Positions 54,378 to 63,473 are shown, counted from the first letter of the stretch. The stretch: DNA of 64,000 nt from UBA1309 sp047605645 (GCA_047605645.1 JASGFJ010000026.1:10298-74297), one strand, 5' to 3'. A program made the numbers and translations. Notes: generated by a model not told the origin, from the letters alone.

Positions 54378-54920
54378 TTATTCTTCCATTTGTTTTTCCT
54401 CTTCCTCTTTGTATTTTTGGGAAAGAAGTTTCAAAAATGCACTTATCTGATTGATGCCTGCCAATGTTTCTCCCGATACTTCTTTATGCTGTAAACGTAA
54501 GAGTAGAAATCCATACAGTGCAGAAAAGCAAGTATCCAGTTCGTAGATATCCTTGTTCTCGTTTTTAGCCCTTAGCTCCACAATAAAAGGTAATGTCTTG
54601 TAGTAGGCAGACGAATACGCGATTTCGTTCGGGTCTTTCAGCAATTGCGTATGAAGCCCTGTCAGGTCGATAATGACATTTTTGTTTATTTGCAGATGCC
54701 CTGAACTTTCAGCGTGTTCGTGATGCATCATGGCGATAAGTCCCTCGTACCAATCACGCATTTCCGCTTTAACGGCATCCGGTTGATCAAATTTATCAAT
54801 AATATTTGTCTGAATAGCGTCAATATTCAGGTGATAAGCGCGGATTAAATCCTCAATCTGCCACATATAAAGCAGGTATTCAGCTATATTTTCTCTTTTT
54901 TTTTGACGGGCAATCAACAT
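54378..54920 (-). CDS. DUF4924 family protein
   Basis: 180 residues, all-helical by composition, beginning MLIARQKKRENIAEYLLYMWQ, which is the start of the Bacteroidetes DUF4924 family. No catalytic motif. It is the first gene of the DUF4924, rfbD, HD, prfC, kinase, GT4 operon; a TACTTTTG box (54956-54949, minus strand) lies 28 bases before its ATG. Function unknown. Confidence 0.85.
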   Translation of the reverse strand: MLIARQKKRENIAEYLLYMWQIEDLIRAYHLNIDAIQTNIIDKFDQPDAVKAEMRDWYEGLIAMMHHEHAESSGHLQINKNVIIDLTGLHTQLLKDPNEIAYSSAYYKTLPFIVELRAKNENKDIYELDTCFSALYGFLLLRLQHKEVSGETLAGINQISAFLKLLSQKYKEEEEKQMEE

Positions 54921-55366
54921 ATTGGGCTACCGTTTGTTTACTTTTGTGCAAAAGTACGAAAATAAGACGAATGTATAAATTAAACTGTGATTATCTCGTT
55001 TAATCAGCATGTTGTCTTTCTCAAACTTTCTCAGGGAAACTGGCGAGTGAGAGAGCCTGAACGTTCAATCGGATGTTGTCTTTCTCTGTCTCTATTTCTT
55101 CTGAAGGAGGAGGCCGAAACTTACTCTTGGGGATTAAATTCTAAGAACGATTTCCTTTTTGTGGTTGGAAGAGGGTTTCTTCATGGCGATTCCCAATAAT
55201 AAATCAGAAGGAAATTATTTATCTAAAAAATCAATAAAAGGTCGAATTCGGGCATTATCAACAGGGCGCCGGAAGTGGATAGAAGCATTTTTTATTGTTA
55301 TATAAAAATAGTGGAGCTTGTCTCCGCATTCAGCCTTTCGCATATACGTATTAAATATATATATAA
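54921..55366. other. Intergenic region with a symmetric -7 pair and short repeats
   Basis: It starts with TACTTTTG-TG-CAAAAGTA (54939-54956), a -7 box on each strand. A 14-base direct repeat (ATGTTGTCTTTCTC) occurs at 55009 and 55072. A 70-codon plus-strand frame here has no family character. No RNA fold was recognised. Confidence 0.45.
54939..54956. promoter_or_regulatory. Divergent overlapping -7 elements
   Basis: Perfect inverted repeat TACTTTTG-TG-CAAAAGTA. The minus-strand half is the -7 box of the DUF4924 operon; the plus-strand half could fire a transcript toward the MBL gene. Confidence 0.5.
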
Positions 55367-56185
55367 ATGTATAAAATAAAGACATTAGAAACGGGGTATT
55401 TTCTGGCAGATGGCGGGGCTATGTTCGGGGCAGTTCCCAAAAGAGCCTGGTCGCGCAAATATCCGGCCGACGAAAACAATCTTTGCCGATTGGCGATGCG
55501 TTGCGTCCTGGCTGTTTCCGATACAAGGAAAATCATTATCGACACGGGAATCAAATACGAGAACATCAAAAAGTTTTCGTATTATGGTTTTACTGAAGTG
55601 CGGCAAATCGATGATTGCCTGCTCGAAGAAGGGATAAAACCGGAGGATATTACCGATGTGGTATTGACTCATTTTCATTTCGACCATTGTGGTGCCTCTA
55701 CCCGTAAGAATGAAAAAGGAGCGTGGACGCTGATGTTTCCGAATGCGCAATACTGGTGTAGCCGGCAGCAATGGGATGTCGCCCATCATCCCGGAATTCT
55801 TGAAGCGGATTCTTTCTTTCGTGAAGATTTCGACCCGATGTATGATGCCGGTCAAATTACCTTGATAAATGATAAAACATCTTTGGATGCACATTTCCGC
55901 CTGAAAATTTTTGATGGACATACGCCCGGGCAGGTTGCCTGTTACATTGATGGAGAGGATAAGGATTATCTGGTTCCCGGCGATGTGGTTCCGACTTCGG
56001 CCAACGTTCCGCTTCGCTGGGTATCGGCTTATGATATACATGCAGAGGCTTCGGTTCTTTCCAAGCAAGAACTGCTGCAGGATGCTGTGACGGAAGATCG
56101 GGAACTGATCTTTTTTCACGATGCTTACACGAAATCTGCCAAAGTGGCGAAAACAGGCGATGTCTTTACGCTGAAGAAAATTTAG
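55367..56185 (+). CDS. MBL-fold metallo-hydrolase
   Basis: 272 residues with the metallo-beta-lactamase motifs HFHFDHCG (HxHxDH, about 101-107), GHTPGQVAC (about 180-188), PGDVVPTS (about 203) and the final His in FFHDAYT. The order fits the AHL-lactonase/glyoxalase-II group, which hydrolyses lactones or thioesters. No signal peptide. It ends exactly where the convergent GT2 gene ends. Confidence 0.92.
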   Translation: MYKIKTLETGYFLADGGAMFGAVPKRAWSRKYPADENNLCRLAMRCVLAVSDTRKIIIDTGIKYENIKKFSYYGFTEVRQIDDCLLEEGIKPEDITDVVLTHFHFDHCGASTRKNEKGAWTLMFPNAQYWCSRQQWDVAHHPGILEADSFFREDFDPMYDAGQITLINDKTSLDAHFRLKIFDGHTPGQVACYIDGEDKDYLVPGDVVPTSANVPLRWVSAYDIHAEASVLSKQELLQDAVTEDRELIFFHDAYTKSAKVAKTGDVFTLKKI

Positions 56186-57103
56186 TTACGATATCGTTGC
56201 TGAATGGTTGTGAGGAATGTCTTTTTTGTAGGACAGAGAGCAAAGGTATCCCAGTTTATAGAATTGGAACAATCGTAAAGATGGATTCTCAGAATAAATA
56301 TTCCGGAGAATAAACGGAGCGGTATATCTGAAGGCCAGATTCAGAATGCCTTTGATGTGCCATTTTTCCAACTTCCTGTATGTTTTGATAATACGTAAAT
56401 TTTCCGCTAATTCAGGCTCATGCATTTTCATCCAATAAGCATTCCGAAGCGACATTCTTGTTTTGTCGATAAACCGATCGGTGGTTTCCAAACCTAAATG
56501 CCAGCAGGGATTTTCGATGATTTTTATGCGTGCTCCCGCCTTTTTAAGCTTCAATCCGAAGTGAGTATCTACATATCCGTATTTCTCGGGAAGTCCGCCG
56601 AGTGGATTGCTGAAGAAAAGGGTTTTTCTGATTAGAAAGTTATTTCCCCTGATTTCCAGAAAGGGATCTTTCGCTTGCTGATGTTCCTCCGTATGTCGTC
56701 CGTGCAGCCATTTTAATCTGAATTCCGTCCTGTGTTCTTCTTTGTACATAATACCTCCACTGATTATGTCAAATTCTTTTTTATCCAAAAACTGTGTATA
56801 GAATTGAATAAAATTGTCATTTACAGGTATCATGTCTGCATCCAGGAAGAGTAGCCAGTCGAAACGAGCTGTCTTTGCCAACATATTTCGTGCTTCCGCA
56901 TTGCCAATATTCTGCTTGAGCTGAATAAGCCGGAAAAAAGGATGGCTTATTTCAGCGTTTTCGTCTCTTATCGAAAGGAGAGGAGAACAGTCATCCAGAG
57001 CCAGAATTTCAAACTCGATGTTGAGTTTTATACATTGAGTCAGCAGTTCGTCGACCAATTCGCGGATGTTTCGGTTGTAAACAGGAATTAATATCGATAA
57101 CAT
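56186..57103 (-). CDS. Glycosyltransferase family 2
   Basis: 305 residues of the GT-A fold: LSILIPVYNRNIRELV at the start, nucleotide site LALDDCSP, metal site LFLDADMIPV, and a C-terminal EIRGNNFLIRKTLF segment. It lies 42 bp behind the radical SAM gene on the same strand, and a link between the two (sugar or peptide modification) is possible. Confidence 0.92.
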   Translation of the reverse strand: MLSILIPVYNRNIRELVDELLTQCIKLNIEFEILALDDCSPLLSIRDENAEISHPFFRLIQLKQNIGNAEARNMLAKTARFDWLLFLDADMIPVNDNFIQFYTQFLDKKEFDIISGGIMYKEEHRTEFRLKWLHGRHTEEHQQAKDPFLEIRGNNFLIRKTLFFSNPLGGLPEKYGYVDTHFGLKLKKAGARIKIIENPCWHLGLETTDRFIDKTRMSLRNAYWMKMHEPELAENLRIIKTYRKLEKWHIKGILNLAFRYTAPFILRNIYSENPSLRLFQFYKLGYLCSLSYKKDIPHNHSATIS

Positions 57104-57145
57104 TTCTATTTTCTATTTATAAATCGATTGAATGAGGATATCTTC

Positions 57146-58030
57146 TTATCCGATCCACTCGGAAATGGCTTTCTTGGAAACGCCATAACCAATATTCTGT
57201 ATGATTCCTTTTTGGTTGCAAAATCTGCAGAATGGTACCGGACGGCATAAAAAATCGAGTATTTCATTAAAATCTTTTACCTTGTAAATGTCAATTGAAT
57301 CTTCTTCTGAAACTTCCAGGTTGTGGTTGAATTGAGAATTAAAATATTTGACATACGGAATAAGGGTGCACGTATATAATCTTCCTTGCTCTAGCGAGAT
57401 ACAGCGGTTTGCCCGGTCGCAAAGCAGAAAACTCTCCCGGATGTCTTGTCTGCCTTCTATATCTAAGGGAACACAGCGCATGTTCTTTTCCACAGAGCGG
57501 GTGCTGCCGTAAAAATCGAATTTTACACCGTGTGAATGAGCCAGATTTTCCATGGCATTGTGATCCACTTTAATCGGATATTTTGTCACAATGATTTTTA
57601 CATCATGGGTCTTACATGCTTGCCAGAAATCTTCACTTTGACGAGCTAGAAGAACTCCATTGGATATTAATTGGACTTCAGCTTTCGGAAAATACTTTTT
57701 GACCAATTCGATTATTTGACTCACTTGGGGGTGCAGAAGAGGTTCTCCGCCTAAAAGGTGGATAGATTCAATATTTGAGCCTGGTAATGTTGACAGTCTT
57801 TCCAAGTCGCGATGCAGTACGTTTATATCAGCAAGAACTTTGGGCGATAATGGAGAGAAATTGTCACAACCCTTACAATTCAGATTGCAGTGATCGGCCA
57901 GATGGAGGTTCAGCATGGAGATGGATTCTCTTCTCTTCATGTTCTTTCGTATTGCTTTGTTGTAAAGCGGGCGTAAAGAACGATAGGAGAGAATTAGTTC
58001 CCGGGGAATTAGTCTTTTGATGATATCCAT
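57146..58030 (-). CDS. Radical SAM enzyme with C-terminal cysteine motif
   Basis: 294 residues. SAM cluster motif C-NLN-C-KG-C near residues 48-55, followed by IHLLGGEPLLHP and LISNGVLL. Near the C-terminus PVPFCRFCNQKG has two cysteines that may bind an extra cluster, as in SPASM-like enzymes. The neighbouring GT2 suggests action on a glycan or peptide precursor. Product unknown. Confidence 0.88.
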   Translation of the reverse strand: MDIIKRLIPRELILSYRSLRPLYNKAIRKNMKRRESISMLNLHLADHCNLNCKGCDNFSPLSPKVLADINVLHRDLERLSTLPGSNIESIHLLGGEPLLHPQVSQIIELVKKYFPKAEVQLISNGVLLARQSEDFWQACKTHDVKIIVTKYPIKVDHNAMENLAHSHGVKFDFYGSTRSVEKNMRCVPLDIEGRQDIRESFLLCDRANRCISLEQGRLYTCTLIPYVKYFNSQFNHNLEVSEEDSIDIYKVKDFNEILDFLCRPVPFCRFCNQKGIIQNIGYGVSKKAISEWIG

Positions 58031-58219
58031 ATTTTCATCGGTTGTTGTTTCGCAAATAAGGTTTTGTTAGAGACCGTACGCGTTTTTTTTCGGGTTATTT
58101 GCATTCGGCTTGTTACTAATATGCATGTAAATATAATACAATAAAGCTATTTGAAGAAATCATATTTTTATTTCCCCTGAAAAAAGGTATGCTTTAACCG
58201 GCAAGTATATAACAAAGAT

Positions 58220-58245
58220 GAGGCCATCCTCACTCGGATGGCCTC
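58220..58245 (-). terminator. Terminator of the superoxide dismutase gene
   Basis: GAGGCCATCC (58220-58229) pairs with GGATGGCCTC (58236-58245); perfect 10-bp stem with TCACTC loop. Confidence 0.75.
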
Positions 58246-58284
58246 TTCCCCAATAACTTTATTTACTTACTTAAAACAATATAA

Positions 58285-58965
58285 TTAGTATCGTGCACTC
58301 ACTGCAGTCCAATCAATAATTTTCCAAAGATCATTCAGATGGTCGGCTCTTCTATTTTGGTAATCCAAATAGTAAGCGTGTTCCCATACGTCAAAGCCTA
58401 GAAGAGGAGTATATCCTTTGGTTAAAGGATTTCCTGCATTAGGTTCTTTTGTGATATATAATTTGCCGGCATCATCTTTTGATAACCATACCCATCCTGA
58501 ACCAAACAAGCCAACTCCGGCTGCAACAAATTCTTTCTTAAAGTCTTCGAATGAACCGAATTGAGCTTTAATCGCATCGGCTAATTTTCCTGCAGGCTCA
58601 CCTCCGCCGTTTGGGCTAAATGATAAGAAATAGATATTATGGTTCAGTGCCTGTCCGGCGTTGTTGAAGATTGCGCCATCACTTTCCTTAACGATAGTCT
58701 CCAAATCCGCATTCTCGAATTTAGTTCCCTGAATCAGGTTGTTTAGGTTTGTGATGTAAGTTTGCAAATGCTTTCCATAATGCAGTTCCACTGTTTGTTG
58801 ACCAATTACTGGTGCTAATGCATCTGTTGCATAAGGCAATTTAGGCAATTCAAATTTCATGATTTTATCTTTTTTATTGTTGTTAATATTATTTGTACTG
58901 TACGAATTATTACTTATTGTCGTTCCCACAATAGTGAAGAACAAAATGGCAAAATAATGTCTCAT
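58285..58965 (-). CDS. sodB: Superoxide dismutase (Fe/Mn)
   Basis: 226 residues from the first ATG. From residue 36 it is a normal 191-residue Fe/Mn-SOD (MKFELPKLPYATDALAP; metal ligands in LHYGKHLQTY, HNIYFLSF and DVWEHAYYLDY). The 35 residues before it (MRHYFAILFFTIVGTTISN ...) look like a signal peptide with an Asn-rich linker, in frame and without a stop. Either the enzyme is exported, or translation begins at the ATG at 58860. Its A/T-rich leader would suit both. It removes superoxide. Confidence 0.95.
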   Translation of the reverse strand: MRHYFAILFFTIVGTTISNNSYSTNNINNNKKDKIMKFELPKLPYATDALAPVIGQQTVELHYGKHLQTYITNLNNLIQGTKFENADLETIVKESDGAIFNNAGQALNHNIYFLSFSPNGGGEPAGKLADAIKAQFGSFEDFKKEFVAAGVGLFGSGWVWLSKDDAGKLYITKEPNAGNPLTKGYTPLLGFDVWEHAYYLDYQNRRADHLNDLWKIIDWTAVSARY

Positions 58966-59206
58966 AATTTTTGTTTTATGGGATTGTCCTTTGTCGTTTC
59001 TTTTCTACTAAAACAATCTCTGGTGCGCTTTGTTCTTGTTGACTCTTAAAAAATCGATAAATTGTATCTATGGCTGTTTAGTTTGTATAAATTTTCGATA
59101 TGAAGTTTCTGGTATTTTGAAGATTTATGTTGGTCTTTTTTATTTGTGTCGTGTTTAGAGGTATTTTAAGTATGACAATTTGACGGATGATATGACAGGA
59201 AATTTT
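58966..59206 (+). other. Intergenic region upstream of dnaK
   Basis: About 240 bases between divergent genes. No CIRCE element (inverted TTAGCACTC) and no clear TTTG-TAnnTTTG pair is seen. The only strong signal is the sigma-54-like motif that follows at 59207. Confidence 0.45.
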
Positions 59207-59221
59207 TGGCACAGCTTTTGT
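59207..59221 (+). promoter_or_regulatory. Sigma-54-like -24/-12 motif upstream of dnaK
   Basis: TGGCACAGCTTTTGT: GG (59208-59209), ten bases, GT (59220-59221), matching the sigma-54 consensus TGGCAC-N5-TTGC except the last base. The motif TGGCA-N6-TTGT is shared with the htpG upstream region. ATG of dnaK is 98 bases downstream. Confidence 0.55.
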
Positions 59222-59319
59222 TTAATAGGAGATGTCCGTTTCTGCAAAACGCTGTAAGCGGTAATAAAGGAAACAGAAAGAAATAAGATTATTATAAATA
59301 AAAACAAAATATAAAAATT

Positions 59320-61221
59320 ATGGGAAAAATAATAGGTATTGATTTAGGTACTACAAATTCTTGTGTTGCTGTGCTGGAAGGTAATGAGCCTACTGTGATT
59401 GCGAACAACGAAGGAAAAAGAACAACTCCGTCAATTGTTGCATTTGTTGATGGTGGTGAACGTAAAATAGGTGATCCTGCTAAACGTCAGGCAATCACAA
59501 ACCCTGAAAAGACGGTTTTCTCCATCAAACGTTTTATGGGAGAGACTTGGGATCAGGTTCAAAATGAAATCAAACGTGTTCCTTACAAAGTCGTAAAAGG
59601 CGACAACAATACACCACGTGTTGATATTGATGCACGTCTTTATACTCCTCAGGAAATTTCAGCGATGATTCTTCAGAAAATGAAAAAAACGGCTGAAGAT
59701 TATCTTGGACAGGAAGTCACAGAAGCTGTCATTACAGTTCCTGCTTATTTTAACGACTCACAACGTCAAGCGACAAAAGAAGCTGGTGAAATTGCCGGGT
59801 TGAACGTGCGTCGTATTGTCAACGAACCTACTGCTGCAGCTTTGGCGTATGGCTTGGATAAGACAAATAAAGACATGAAAATCGCCGTATTCGACTTAGG
59901 AGGCGGTACATTCGATATCTCTATTCTGGAATTAGGAGATGGCGTATTTGAGGTGAAATCAACAAATGGTGATACTCACCTGGGAGGCGACGACTTTGAC
60001 CATGTAATTATCGACTGGTTGGCAGATGAATTTAAAAAAGACGAAGGTGTTGATTTGCGTCACGATCCGATGGCTTTGCAACGTTTGAAAGAAGCTGCAG
60101 AAAAAGCTAAAATCGAACTTTCAAGCTCAACATCCACGGAGATCAACTTGCCATATATTATGCCGGTAAACGGTATTCCAAAACACTTGGTAAGAACACT
60201 TACCCGTGCAAAATTTGAACAATTGGCAGACAGCTTGATTCGTGCATGTATCGAACCTTGCCGTAATGCATTGAAAGATGCTGGCTTAAACACTTCTGAT
60301 ATCGACGAAGTAATCCTTGTGGGTGGTTCTACTCGTATTCCTGCTGTTCAGGCTGAAGTGGAGAAATTCTTCGGAAAAACACCTTCCAAGGGGGTGAATC
60401 CGGACGAAGTGGTTGCTGTCGGAGCTGCTATTCAGGGAGCTGTATTATCCGGTGATGTAAAAGACGTATTGCTACTGGATGTTACTCCTCTTTCTTTGGG
60501 GATCGAAACAATGGGTGGAGTCATGACAAAACTGATTGAGTCGAATACTACAATTCCGACCCGCAAATCTGAAACATTCTCTACCGCTGCCGATAATCAG
60601 CCTTCTGTGCAAATCAATGTGCTGCAAGGAGAACGTCCGATGGCTAAAGACAACAAACAGATTGGGGTATTTAACCTGGATGGAATTCCTTCTGCACCTC
60701 GTGGCGTACCTCAGATTGAAGTGACATTTGATATTGATGCCAATGGTATTTTGAAGGTTTCTGCGAAAGATAAAGCAACCGGAAAAGAACAATCTATCCG
60801 TATCGAAGCTTCTTCTGGATTAAGTGATGCTGAAATTCAAAGAATGAAAGATGAAGCTGCATCCAATGCTGAATCCGATAAAAAAGAAAAAGAACGTATC
60901 GATAAATTGAATCAGGCTGACTCAATGATTTTCCAAACCGAAAAACAGTTAAGTGAACTGGCTGATAAGATTCCTGCTGACAAAAAAGCAGATCTGGAAG
61001 CGTCATTGAATAAACTGAAAGATGCTCACAAAGCTCAGGATATTGATGCTATCGACGCTGCAATGAACGAACTAAATACAAAATTCCACGCCATGAGCCA
61101 GGATATGTATAATGCGACAAACAATGCAGGTCAGCAAGCCGACCCAAATGCGAATGCAGGTGGCGGCAACAAATCCAATGATGGTGATGTGACAGATGTT
61201 GACTTCGAGGAAGTGAAATAA
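59320..61221 (+). CDS. dnaK: Molecular chaperone DnaK (Hsp70)
   Basis: 633 residues. ATPase domain with the signature IIGIDLGTTNSCVAV at the start, IFDLGGGTFDISIL (about 194) and VILVGGSTRIPAVQ (about 330); substrate domain from about 390; Gly- and Asn-rich tail ending in the acidic DVTDVDFEEVK. No grpE or dnaJ gene lies in the window, so this copy is transcribed alone. Regulation may be by sigma-54. Confidence 0.99.
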   Translation: MGKIIGIDLGTTNSCVAVLEGNEPTVIANNEGKRTTPSIVAFVDGGERKIGDPAKRQAITNPEKTVFSIKRFMGETWDQVQNEIKRVPYKVVKGDNNTPRVDIDARLYTPQEISAMILQKMKKTAEDYLGQEVTEAVITVPAYFNDSQRQATKEAGEIAGLNVRRIVNEPTAAALAYGLDKTNKDMKIAVFDLGGGTFDISILELGDGVFEVKSTNGDTHLGGDDFDHVIIDWLADEFKKDEGVDLRHDPMALQRLKEAAEKAKIELSSSTSTEINLPYIMPVNGIPKHLVRTLTRAKFEQLADSLIRACIEPCRNALKDAGLNTSDIDEVILVGGSTRIPAVQAEVEKFFGKTPSKGVNPDEVVAVGAAIQGAVLSGDVKDVLLLDVTPLSLGIETMGGVMTKLIESNTTIPTRKSETFSTAADNQPSVQINVLQGERPMAKDNKQIGVFNLDGIPSAPRGVPQIEVTFDIDANGILKVSAKDKATGKEQSIRIEASSGLSDAEIQRMKDEAASNAESDKKEKERIDKLNQADSMIFQTEKQLSELADKIPADKKADLEASLNKLKDAHKAQDIDAIDAAMNELNTKFHAMSQDMYNATNNAGQQADPNANAGGGNKSNDGDVTDVDFEEVK

Positions 61222-61254
61222 CAGGCGATTAAAAATAATAGCCATAATGATAAT

Positions 61255-61290
61255 AAAAGCCCTGTAGACGAAAAGTTTACGGGGTTTTTT
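61255..61290 (+). terminator. Terminator of dnaK
   Basis: Stem CCCTGTAGAC with GTTTACGGGG (two G-U pairs) and AAAA loop, then TTTTTT. Confidence 0.75.
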
Positions 61291-62416
61291 GCGAATAGAC
61301 TTCTCTTGCCTATTGATTCTTATTGTTATTTGTGCAGCGTTTCCCATCGGGTTGAGATTGTAGAAGGCAATACTCAATCCGTAGAACGACTATCACTCTT
61401 TCTACATCACATTCTCGGGTAGATGTCTCCAGACTGCTTATTCGGGTGGTGGCTGTGACCTACAGATCTTTATTTTCTTAAAGGTCGCTTTTTTGTAATT
61501 GCCTCGTTTATTTGAGGTTGAAACGAAGTTATACATTCACGTGAATATCACAAAAATACAACAAAAAATAGGAACAAAAGTGTCCTACAATTCGAATTTG
61601 AGACAGCTCTGCAAACCGAATTTCTTGATTTTTTGTATTATTGCCTGGGGATAAATCGAAACCAGCTCGTTGTTTTTGAAAAATAATTTTGTAGGTGAAA
61701 CTTGGGTTAGAACGACTAGCGAAATCATAGCTATAGACCCTCGATCGGAATACAATGAAGTCTCTGGATTTGATATTTCTTTATTTGGAACAGGTAGCGT
61801 GTGGAATGTGGATGACAAGCGAAAAGATAATCTAAAAGCTGAGAAGCTGGTCGTGCAGCTGCTGATATAAACGAATAAAGCAAATTATTCTCTTTGTTCT
61901 TCATTCTTCCCTCCGCTTCGGATATTGTCTTTAGCCGGGAAGACGAACAGCTTTTTCCGAAACCTAACAAAAAGAAGAACGGAAGACGGTTGAGTTAAAG
62001 AATCTCCTGGTTCTATTTTGAAGACAAAGGTATATTCCAAGAATAAACCGTCAATAGCAAGCCGCAAGCGGTTTTAGAAGATTTCTTCCTTTTCGGATAG
62101 AAAAGCGTAGATTTCTGAAAAGTGGAGGCTTGTTTATTCTTTTCACAGGAGGAGTGTTTACAAAATGTAAAAGGGGAGGAATATGAATTTGGTTAGTCTC
62201 TGAGCAATTTCACAATGCACATAATCAGATAAATAACTCACATGTCAATGTTACTATTCCTAATATTATTCTTGTTTTTGCGAGTAAAAACAAGAATGAT
62301 GTGATTCTGAAATGGATTGATTGACTGGAATAATCCACAAGTGCATACCTGTGTTGATAACTTTTTTGGAGCATACTATATCTGTCTCTCAATTGTTTAC
62401 TATATTTGTCTAATAT
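61291..62416. other. Gene-poor, possibly decayed stretch of about 1.1 kb
   Basis: Several open frames of 60-80 codons exist on both strands, but none has recognisable motifs or clean starts. The AT content is higher than in neighbouring genes. It separates dnaK from TA-like genes and looks like the debris of mobile or defence genes. Nothing specific is recognised. Confidence 0.5.
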
Positions 62417-62575
62417 GTGAAAGAGAAAGGGCAAATTACTAATGGAGAATATCAGGAGATAAACTTGACAACACCTAAAACAGCATTTCGAGACTTGGAT
62501 GAACTTGTCAAGGGTGATGTATTTAAGAAGTTTGGAGAGAATAAGTCAACTCATTATAAATTGAAAAACTTATAA
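62417..62575 (+). pseudogene. Remnant of a winged-helix C-terminal domain (RecG-like/Fic-associated)
   Basis: A GTG-started frame of 52 codons encodes VKEKGQITNGEYQEINL, then TPKTAFRDLDELVKGDVFKK and ends YKLKNL. This is the pattern of the C-terminal winged helix that ends many Fic and AlbA/RecG-like regulator proteins (ITNxEYQ ... TAxRDLxxLVxxG). Upstream there is a stop in frame, so the catalytic part is lost. It is a fragment of a larger gene. Confidence 0.55.
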
Positions 62576-62577
62576 TA

Positions 62578-62608
62578 CGTCCGATAAATGTCCGATAAAT
62601 GTCTGATT
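62578..62608 (+). repeat. Short tandem repeat, 11-bp unit
   Basis: CGTCCGATAAA, TGTCCGATAAA and a diverged TGTCTGATT in direct order directly behind the winged-helix remnant. Could be chance or replication slippage. Confidence 0.6.
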
Positions 62609-62742
62609 GGTGGCGGTTATGATAGAACTAACTATTTGATAGTAATCGGGTATTGAGTGGAGTATCTAAATGAATTTTCGTGTTTTTACGGGCAGAAACA
62701 AGAAATGTAATTATATCTTTACACTTGTCAATTGGTAAATAT

Positions 62743-63462
62743 ATGACTGATACAATTAAAAATACAATCAAGAGCCTTGCAATGGGTTTGGTTTTTACAG
62801 CGGCTGACTTTCCATTACCTGTTGAAAAACAGAAAACGAACAATAAGGTTTTAGATAAGCTGGTAGCCGCTGGGCAAATTCGAAAGCTTTCCAAAGGACG
62901 CTTTTACAAACCCCAGATGAACGAGTTAGGAGAGCCTCCTCCGGATACCTATCAAGTACTGAAAGACTTGTTAGAAAAAGACGGTAAAAGGATTGGTTAC
63001 GTAACAGGTTATGCGGCTTTTAATGATTTAGGTTTGACTACACAAGTTCCTGCCGTAATACAAATCGGTACGAGAAAAGAAAAAAAGAGGCTTGTGCGCG
63101 ACAAGTATCGTGTTAGCTTTATAAAACAGGAGAATATAATTACGAAAGAGAATATCCCGTTGCTGCGCTTGCTTGACTGCTTGCGGTTCTTTAAAATCAT
63201 ACCCGATGCGATGCCTGATGAAACTTGCAAGCGGCTACTATATCTATTTTCTAAGCTTGATGAAGCGCAAATTGCTACAGTCAAACGATTGGTTCTAAAA
63301 TACAATCCCGCAACGATTGCATTGTTAGGAGCTATACTTGAGATGCTGAATCCCGAAGAAGATACAGCCGCGTTATTTAAGAAACTGAATCCGATAACCG
63401 TTTACAAGTTGTACATTCCGTTGAAGGTATTGCCGAATCAGAGAAAATGGAATATATGGTAA
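62743..63462 (+). CDS. AbiEi/DUF6088-like antitoxin (type IV toxin-antitoxin)
   Basis: 239 residues from the ATG at 62743 (an upstream start would add 21 residues). The N-terminal winged helix (about 1-50, FTAADFPLP ... LVAAGQIRKLSKGRFYKP) and the DUF6088 core (GYVTGYAAFNDLGLTTQVPAVIQIG, RVSFIKQ, LLRLLDCLRFF) match the AbiEi antitoxin family. The protein ends naturally (LPNQRKWNIW). The usual partner, an AbiEii nucleotidyltransferase toxin, should follow but is absent; a Fic fragment lies there instead. Confidence 0.85.
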   Translation: MTDTIKNTIKSLAMGLVFTAADFPLPVEKQKTNNKVLDKLVAAGQIRKLSKGRFYKPQMNELGEPPPDTYQVLKDLLEKDGKRIGYVTGYAAFNDLGLTTQVPAVIQIGTRKEKKRLVRDKYRVSFIKQENIITKENIPLLRLLDCLRFFKIIPDAMPDETCKRLLYLFSKLDEAQIATVKRLVLKYNPATIALLGAILEMLNPEEDTAALFKKLNPITVYKLYIPLKVLPNQRKWNIW

Positions 63463-63473
63463 ATTATAAAGCA

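Noticed and set aside
54987..55199. 70-codon plus-strand frame in the DUF4924-MBL gap
   Set aside because: No motif, contains repeats (TTGTCTTTCTC), and no ribosome or homology support.
58966..59319. CIRCE element for dnaK
   Set aside because: No TTAGCACTC-N9-GAGTGCTAA or close variant in the region.
61585..61870. Opposed frames of 66-77 codons behind dnaK
   Set aside because: They overlap each other on both strands and neither resembles a known family; left as decayed sequence.
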